From Chloroflexota bacterium (GTDB lineage Bacteria; Chloroflexota; Anaerolineae; Anaerolineales; DRMV01): a stretch of 8,415 nt of DNA. Shown one piece after another: positions 5,148-8,415 of this stretch. The DNA is taken from assembly GCA_013153335.1 (NCBI GenBank), contig JAADEP010000125.1, positions 1 through 8,415 on the forward strand. The letters are read 5' to 3'. The position numbers were made by a program, and so were the translations under genes. Below the pieces are notes generated by a model. That model was not told the DNA's origin, did not search any database, and saw only the letters and a list, made by a program, of their open reading frames with translations. Every line of letters starts with the position of its first letter. The stretch's first letter is position 1.

Positions 5148-5837
5148 TTAGAAGGTGATATCGAGCAGGGCCTCGGCCAGCGTACGCAAACGCTCGACCG
5201 GCAACTGGCTCAGCTTGCGCGCGACCTCGAGGTAAGGCACATGCGTGGGCTTGGAGACGAACTCCCGCAGTTCGGGCGGCAGCTCTAAAAAGCCCCGGAT
5301 CTGCTCTTGCTCGCGCAGCCAATCGCCGATGGGCGGCGGCGCGTCGATGAAATCTTGCAGGCGCAAGCCCAGGGCATCGGCCAGAGCTTCAAGCTCGACC
5401 ACGGGGATGGGCCGCTCGCCGGCCTCATACGCGCGCAACCGCGCGACCGGGATGTGCACCCGCTGCGCCAGCTCGCGCAGGCTCAAGCCCTGCTCTTCGC
5501 GCACCGTGCGCAAGCGCTCGGCAATGCGCTGATGATGCGTCTGCAGCAATTCCTCTAAGGGCAGCCGAAAGATGAGCGGGACGTCGTCCGACAGAATCTC
5601 GCGGCTCCAGAAGTGGTCCAGCGGCACTTGCAGGTAATATGCCAAGGCCGCGAGCTCCGGCAGCGAAGGAACCTTGCGCCCTTCTTCGTACGCGCGCAAG
5701 GTCGAAGGCGAAATCCGTAACGCTTCGGCCGTTTCTTTAATGGTGCGCCCCGCGGCCAGGCGGGCGTCACGCATAAGGATGCCCAGGCGCTTCGCGCGCA
5801 AAAGGTAACGTTTTCGATAGGAATTGGAAGAAGCCAT
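5148..5837 (-). CDS. Transcriptional regulator with two XRE-type HTH domains
   Basis: A 229-residue protein with two helix-turn-helix domains of the XRE/Cro type. The first spans about 17-75, with TIKETAEALRISPSTLRAYE (32-51) as its HTH core. The second spans about 104-163, with SLRELAQRVHIPVARLRAYE (119-138). Both are followed by a typical helix giving the pattern P-x-(L/V)-x-x-L-x-x-L-A. The C-terminal region (170-229) is helical, has no metal or ligand motif, and may serve dimerisation. The two domains in one chain could read a dyad as a monomer or join two sites. It is the first gene after its own promoter (5873-5900), 15 bases ahead of the TPR gene. GGAG lies ten bases before the ATG. 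The target is unknown; its own promoter and the dyads at 3130-3197 are candidates. Confidence 0.9.
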   Translation of the reverse strand: MASSNSYRKRYLLRAKRLGILMRDARLAAGRTIKETAEALRISPSTLRAYEEGRKVPSLPELAALAYYLQVPLDHFWSREILSDDVPLIFRLPLEELLQTHHQRIAERLRTVREEQGLSLRELAQRVHIPVARLRAYEAGERPIPVVELEALADALGLRLQDFIDAPPPIGDWLREQEQIRGFLELPPELREFVSKPTHVPYLEVARKLSQLPVERLRTLAEALLDITF

Positions 5838-5872
5838 GTGCCCTTTGCTCCGGCCAGAGTGGACCTGGGCCT

Positions 5873-5900
5873 ATTCTACCATAAGCTTTTCCCAGGTCAT
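5873..5900 (-). promoter_or_regulatory. Promoter of the XRE-TPR-GNAT-acpS unit
   Basis: On the minus strand the -10 is TAGAAT (5878-5873; five of six consensus bases). The -35 is ATGACC (5900-5895; four of six), with a 16-bp spacer. The promoter stands between the terminator of the Rieske gene and the XRE start, where a new transcription unit would be expected. Transcription would start near 5866, with a leader of about 30 bases. Confidence 0.65.
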
Positions 5901-5914
5901 TTAGCAGGGGAACG

Positions 5915-5946
5915 AAAAAATCAGCCCTGGGCCGAGAAGCCCAGGG
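5915..5946 (-). terminator. Intrinsic terminator after the Rieske gene
   Basis: On the minus strand an 8-bp GC-rich stem CCCTGGGC/GCCCAGGG (5946-5939 and 5932-5925) with a 6-nt loop is followed by CTGA and six T residues (5920-5915). It begins about 27 bases after the Rieske stop and ends the C39-sufU-Rieske unit. Confidence 0.85.
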
Positions 5947-5972
5947 GCCCCAAACCGCAGGCTGCGCCTTGT

Positions 5973-6323
5973 TCAGAAGGCTGGCAAGCCAAGCGCGATC
6001 AGACCATCGACCACCCGCACCGGGAAGGCCAGCAACGGCTCGGTCGCGGGCGGCGCGACTACCGCGCCCGTGCGCACGTCAAAGCGAGAACCGTGGTACG
6101 GGCACGTGAGGACCCCGTCCTCGATCTCACCCTCGCCGATGGGACGCCCCGCGTGGGTACAGCGGTCTTCCAGCGCGAAAATCTGGCCGTCCAGGTTGAA
6201 CAACACCACGTCCCACTCGTCAATGTGGACAAACAAACGCTCGCCCGGCGGCAGATCCTCGACCAAGGCAATCGGCACAAAGACGCAATCAGGTTCCTGA
6301 CAGGCGGGGCGAGAAAACGGCAT
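5973..6323 (-). CDS. Rieske [2Fe-2S] domain protein
   Basis: A 116-residue small Rieske ferredoxin-type electron carrier. The cluster ligands are visible as C55-T-H57 in CTHAGRP and C74-P-Y-H77 in CPYHGSRFD; these bind one iron through two Cys and the other through two His. The domain covers about 14-112 and ends in the usual beta-strand-rich close (FPVRVVDGLIAL). It has no signal peptide, so it acts in the cytoplasm, probably passing electrons to an oxygenase or reductase, as NirD-like and ferredoxin-like Rieske proteins do. Two extra cysteines, C8 and C13, precede the domain. I chose the ATG at 6323 because GGAGG lies seven bases upstream; the open frame continues to a TTG at 6344 with no such site. 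It follows sufU by 44 bases and ends its transcription unit. Confidence 0.9.
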   Translation of the reverse strand: MPFSRPACQEPDCVFVPIALVEDLPPGERLFVHIDEWDVVLFNLDGQIFALEDRCTHAGRPIGEGEIEDGVLTCPYHGSRFDVRTGAVVAPPATEPLLAFPVRVVDGLIALGLPAF

Positions 6324-6330
6324 GCGAAAG

Positions 6331-6335
6331 CCTCC
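6331..6335 (-). promoter_or_regulatory. Ribosome binding site fixing the Rieske start
   Basis: GGAGG on the minus strand, seven bases from the ATG at 6323. It supports that codon over the in-frame TTG at 6344, which would add seven residues. Confidence 0.7.
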
Positions 6336-6367
6336 ACAATCCAAAGGATGGCCGTGCGGGCGTATCG

Positions 6368-6760
6368 CTACACGTGGCCCAAGGGCTGCTCGGGCAAGCC
6401 ATAGGCCGCGATTTTGAGCGCCTTAAACGGCAGGAGCGCGCACTTCGCCCGCGCGGGGCTGAGGGGCAATCCCAAAAGCCGAAACACGTGCTCTTTGGTC
6501 AGCTTGCGCACCTCGTCCAGCGAACGGCCCTGAATCGATTCCATCAGCAAGTCGGCCGAAGCCATCGCGATGGCGCAACCCTGGCCCTCAAAGCGGGCCT
6601 GCACTCGACCCTGGGCATCGCGTTTGAGCATCACCTTAACCCGATCCCCACACAGCGGGTTGTCCAGCTCGTAGACCGCTTCCGGGTCTTCGAGCGCGCC
6701 CTTGAAGCGAGGATGTTTGTAGCGATCGATGATTTGCTCCCGATACAGGGCTTCCAACAT
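6368..6760 (-). CDS. sufU: SufU/IscU-type iron-sulfur assembly protein
   Basis: A 130-residue member of the IscU/NifU-N family that takes sulfur from a SufS-type cysteine desulfurase during iron-sulfur cluster assembly in the cytoplasm. The three conserved cysteines and the Asp are present: C37 and D39 in NPLCGDRV, C62 in GQGCAIAMASADLL, and C107 in ARAKCALLP. Lys106 stands before the third Cys, as in SufU, where IscU has His. The insertion of about 18-20 residues found in Bacillus-type SufU between the second and third Cys is absent, so the length is IscU-like. AGGAGGT lies five bases before the ATG. The gene starts 21 bases after the C39 peptidase gene and precedes the Rieske gene. No sufB, sufC, sufD or sufS is present in the window, so sufU stands apart from them. 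Confidence 0.92.
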   Translation of the reverse strand: MLEALYREQIIDRYKHPRFKGALEDPEAVYELDNPLCGDRVKVMLKRDAQGRVQARFEGQGCAIAMASADLLMESIQGRSLDEVRKLTKEHVFRLLGLPLSPARAKCALLPFKALKIAAYGLPEQPLGHV

Positions 6761-6765
6761 GGCGC

Positions 6766-6772
6766 ACCTCCT
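6766..6772 (-). promoter_or_regulatory. Strong ribosome binding site of sufU
   Basis: AGGAGGT on the minus strand, a full match to the anti-16S core, five bases from the ATG at 6760. It is the best site in the window and suggests that sufU is translated efficiently on its own, not only by coupling to the gene before it. Confidence 0.8.
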
Positions 6773-6781
6773 GGGCTTCTC

Positions 6782-8251
6782 TCACGGTGACTGACCTAAG
6801 AACTGCAAACCATATCGTGCGTCACGGCTGTTGGGGTTGATCTCCAGGGCCTTGCGGAAGGCTTCGACCGCCTTGTCGGGCTGACCCAGGCGATAATAGA
6901 GCCAACCCTTCCACACCCAAGCCTCCTCGGACTCGGGTGTGATTTTGAGAGCATAGTCGAGGATGGCCTGGAGCTTATCCAACTGCCAGCTATGGAAATA
7001 GGCGAAAAACGGACCGAATTGGTAACGTAACATCCGCTGGGGTAGCCCCAGAGCAAAGGCCCGGTCATAAGCCTGCGCAGCCTCTGACCAGCGTTCGAAA
7101 TAGACCAAATTCGAGCCCAGGTTGAACCACGCGAACGCGTCTTCGGGGTTGTGCTCGGTTTCGCGGCGGGCCTGCTCCAGCGCGATCTTGCGGCTATCCT
7201 CAAAACGACGATATGGGCCTAAGAGGGGCAGGATGCGCGGCTCGTGCTCGGGTGGGTAAACCACAATGAAGACCCGGTTGAAGGCCTTCCAATCCTCGTC
7301 AAAGGTGTCATAAGGCACCCAACGGTCGGGACCGTAATAGGAGTCCTGCACCAGGAACGCGCCGCCCTCATGGTTGTCGTCGTAGCCGGTGACGAAGAGA
7401 TAATGCCCAGCCCAACGGTCGTCGTTCGGCCAGTAGCCCCGGTCGAGGTGCATGCCAGTCTCAACCATGACCGGGTAGCCGGCCGCGAGAAAGCCTTTGA
7501 GCACGTCGAGCGTGCCGCCTACTCGGAAGAGCGCGCGCAAGTTCGGCACGTGTTCATTGACGTAGGCGACCAGCTCTTCCACGTTGACGTTCCGGTCCCG
7601 CAGATAAGGGCGCACGATGCGCGCGATGTCGTCTTGGGTGCCCTTCCAGCCCCACCACTGCAGGTAGAAGGCCAACGTCGCGGGCCCGCAGTTGTTGACG
7701 GTTTGGGGCGTCCAGCGGGGCATGGGCGGCACTTGCGCGCGGCTGGGCAAGGGCGTGGGGCTCGGCGTGGGTGTGGGCGAGAGGGTAGGCGTCGGCGAGG
7801 CCTGCGGGGTGGGGGTAGGGGTATGGGGCAGCGGGGTGGGCGATGGTGTCGCGCTCGCGGTGGCGGTCGGCGATACAAAGGCCAACGTGGGCCGCGCGGC
7901 CAGGGGATTGGTGTTCTCAACCGGGTCCAAAGCCATGCGCAGCCAGGTGCGCGCGATCTCCATGCGCCACGCGAGCCGCGAGTGCACCGGCGGCCACGCG
8001 TACAGGGCCATGCTCAGCGTGGCCAAACTCAGACTCAAATAAAGCCAATCTCGATAACGCAGCCGAGGATTAAGGTAAAGCGGGCTGGGGCCGAGCTGTA
8101 ACATACGGCCCAGCCACAAGGCCAGCCGCGGGTGCTTGGGCAACAAACGCTTTTGCAAGCGGACCAGCCCGTTGCGCAACCACGGCCAGTACCCTAACCC
8201 CCAGAGCGCCAAGAGCAGCAGCCAAAGCCAAAACAACATCGGCAACACCAT
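6782..8251 (-). CDS. Membrane-anchored C39-like peptidase with C-terminal TPRs
   Basis: A 489-residue protein. Hydrophobic helices lie at about 4-23 and 68-86, with a strongly basic stretch (26-42) between them. By the positive-inside rule that loop is cytoplasmic and the rest is outside. Residues 127-172 are a Thr-Pro-Ser linker. A papain-like C39_2 domain follows (about 178-335): Gln183 and Cys188 in TPQTVNNCGPATLAFYLQWW, His283 in AGHYLFVTGYDD, and Asp303 in VQDSYYG form the expected oxyanion/catalytic set. TPR-like helices (about 371-480) end in a clear canonical repeat (AWVWKGWLYYRLGQPDKAVE, 444-463). It probably cleaves peptides or cross-links at the cell surface; the substrate is unknown, and no ABC exporter of the bacteriocin kind is fused or adjacent. 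I chose the ATG at 8251, with GGAGG six bases upstream, because the open frame to 8353 runs through a terminator and into a tRNA. Confidence 0.9.
   Translation of the reverse strand: MVLPMLFWLWLLLLALWGLGYWPWLRNGLVRLQKRLLPKHPRLALWLGRMLQLGPSPLYLNPRLRYRDWLYLSLSLATLSMALYAWPPVHSRLAWRMEIARTWLRMALDPVENTNPLAARPTLAFVSPTATASATPSPTPLPHTPTPTPQASPTPTLSPTPTPSPTPLPSRAQVPPMPRWTPQTVNNCGPATLAFYLQWWGWKGTQDDIARIVRPYLRDRNVNVEELVAYVNEHVPNLRALFRVGGTLDVLKGFLAAGYPVMVETGMHLDRGYWPNDDRWAGHYLFVTGYDDNHEGGAFLVQDSYYGPDRWVPYDTFDEDWKAFNRVFIVVYPPEHEPRILPLLGPYRRFEDSRKIALEQARRETEHNPEDAFAWFNLGSNLVYFERWSEAAQAYDRAFALGLPQRMLRYQFGPFFAYFHSWQLDKLQAILDYALKITPESEEAWVWKGWLYYRLGQPDKAVEAFRKALEINPNSRDARYGLQFLGQSP
7742..7873 (-). repeat. Thr-Pro-Ser low-complexity linker in the C39 protein
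   Basis: The coding repeat gives runs of TPTP, SPTP and TPSP (residues 127-170), rich in GGGT/GGGC-like codons on the opposite strand. Such linkers are common in exported Chloroflexota proteins and hold a domain away from the membrane; they are often glycosylated. Repeats of this kind can slip in replication, so linker length may vary between strains. Confidence 0.85.
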
Positions 8252-8252
8252 C

Positions 8253-8287
8253 GCTCCCCTCCCAAGCAGCGATTTCTGCTCCCCTCC
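8253..8287 (-). promoter_or_regulatory. Leader with duplicated Shine-Dalgarno-like element
   Basis: On the minus strand GGAGGGGAGC occurs twice, at 8287-8278 and 8262-8253, exactly 25 bases apart. The second copy supplies the ribosome site for the C39 gene. Between them AGCAG/CTGCT can form a small 5-bp hairpin. With only about 38 bases between the tRNA terminator and the ATG there is little room for a promoter, so the C39 gene may depend on read-through from the tRNA transcript. Confidence 0.5.
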
Positions 8288-8289
8288 AG

Positions 8290-8319
8290 AAAAGAAAAGG
8301 CCCCATTGGGCTGGGGCCT
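8290..8319 (-). terminator. Intrinsic terminator of the tRNA transcript
   Basis: On the minus strand the 8-bp stem AGGCCCCA/TGGGGCCT (8319-8312 and 8305-8298), with a 6-nt loop, is followed directly by TTTTCTTT. It starts eight bases after the tRNA 3' end. This is a textbook rho-independent terminator, separating the tRNA from the C39 gene at least in part. Confidence 0.92.
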
Positions 8320-8326
8320 CCAGACA

Positions 8327-8398
8327 TGGCGAGGGTGGGATTCGAACCCACAACCTAGGGATTATGATTCCCCCGCTCTACCGTTGAGCTACCTCGCC
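8327..8398 (-). tRNA. tRNA with CAU anticodon, probably elongator Met
   Basis: A complete 72-nt cloverleaf. The acceptor GGCGAGG pairs with CCTCGCC and the discriminator is A. The D stem is GCTC/GAGC, the anticodon stem GGGGA/TCCCT (one G-U pair), and the loop ATCATAA has CAT at 34-36 (plus-strand 8364-8366). The T arm is GTGGG-TTCGAAT-CCCAC and the variable loop has five bases. The G1-C72 pair excludes the usual initiator tRNA. CAU can also belong to tRNA-Ile2 once C34 is modified by TilS; the A5-U68 pair and the lack of C-G pairs at 4-69 and 5-68 favour Met. CCA is not encoded. Confidence 0.9.
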
Positions 8399-8415
8399 AC
8401 GCGCTTCCCATTGTA

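Noticed and set aside
8252..8353. N-terminal extension of the C39 peptidase to a start at 8353
   Set aside because: The added 34 residues would be encoded by a terminator and part of the tRNA gene. The ATG at 8251 has a good ribosome site and begins a hydrophobic helix.
8327..8398. tRNA-Ile2 (lysidine type) or initiator tRNA as identity of the CAU tRNA
   Set aside because: G1-C72 is paired, unlike the initiator, and the acceptor pairs at 4-69 and 5-68 are not the C-G pairs favoured by TilS. The Ile2 option is not fully excluded.
1..8415. CRISPR array, insertion sequence, prophage or toxin-antitoxin genes
   Set aside because: I found no regularly spaced repeats, transposase or integrase motifs, terminal inverted repeats or small two-gene toxin pair. 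The XRE-TPR pair lacks a recognisable toxin.

Overview
The window is GC-rich bacterial DNA, most likely from a member of the Chloroflexota (Anaerolineae-like). The lineage is inferred from Thr-Pro-Ser-rich linkers in two exported proteins, a C39-peptidase/TPR membrane protein, a double-XRE regulator and a short SufU-type scaffold. I had no database to confirm it. All nine supported protein genes lie on the minus strand. One tRNA gene lies on each strand, near opposite ends.

Read in the direction of transcription, from right to left: (1) a tRNA with anticodon CAU, probably elongator Met (8327-8398), ends in a strong intrinsic terminator (8290-8319). (2) Three closely spaced genes follow: a membrane-anchored C39-like peptidase with C-terminal TPRs (6782-8251), sufU (6368-6760) and a small Rieske [2Fe-2S] protein (5973-6323). 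A terminator closes this unit at 5915-5946. (3) A new promoter (5873-5900) precedes a double-XRE regulator (5148-5837), a TPR protein (4605-5132), a GNAT acetyltransferase (3610-4551) and acpS (3219-3635). The last two overlap. A perfect GC-rich palindrome sits between the TPR and GNAT genes. (4) An extended -10 promoter with operator-like dyads (3118-3197) precedes a CPA2 cation/proton antiporter (1850-3061), a PII-like protein (1456-1824) and an exported Ig-like membrane protein (782-1459). The last two overlap at ATGA.

The left end (1-781) holds no convincing protein gene. It carries tRNA-Arg(UCU) on the plus strand with a near-consensus promoter, and then a cluster of competing inverted repeats (505-577). 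One of these stems may serve as the terminator of the minus-strand antiporter unit.

The most interesting module is antiporter + PII-like + Ig-like protein. PII-superfamily proteins commonly bind nucleotides and gate a neighbouring transporter, so this looks like an ion transporter with a dedicated soluble regulator and a surface protein of unknown role. The iron-sulfur pair (sufU plus Rieske) behind a surface peptidase is the second context worth following.
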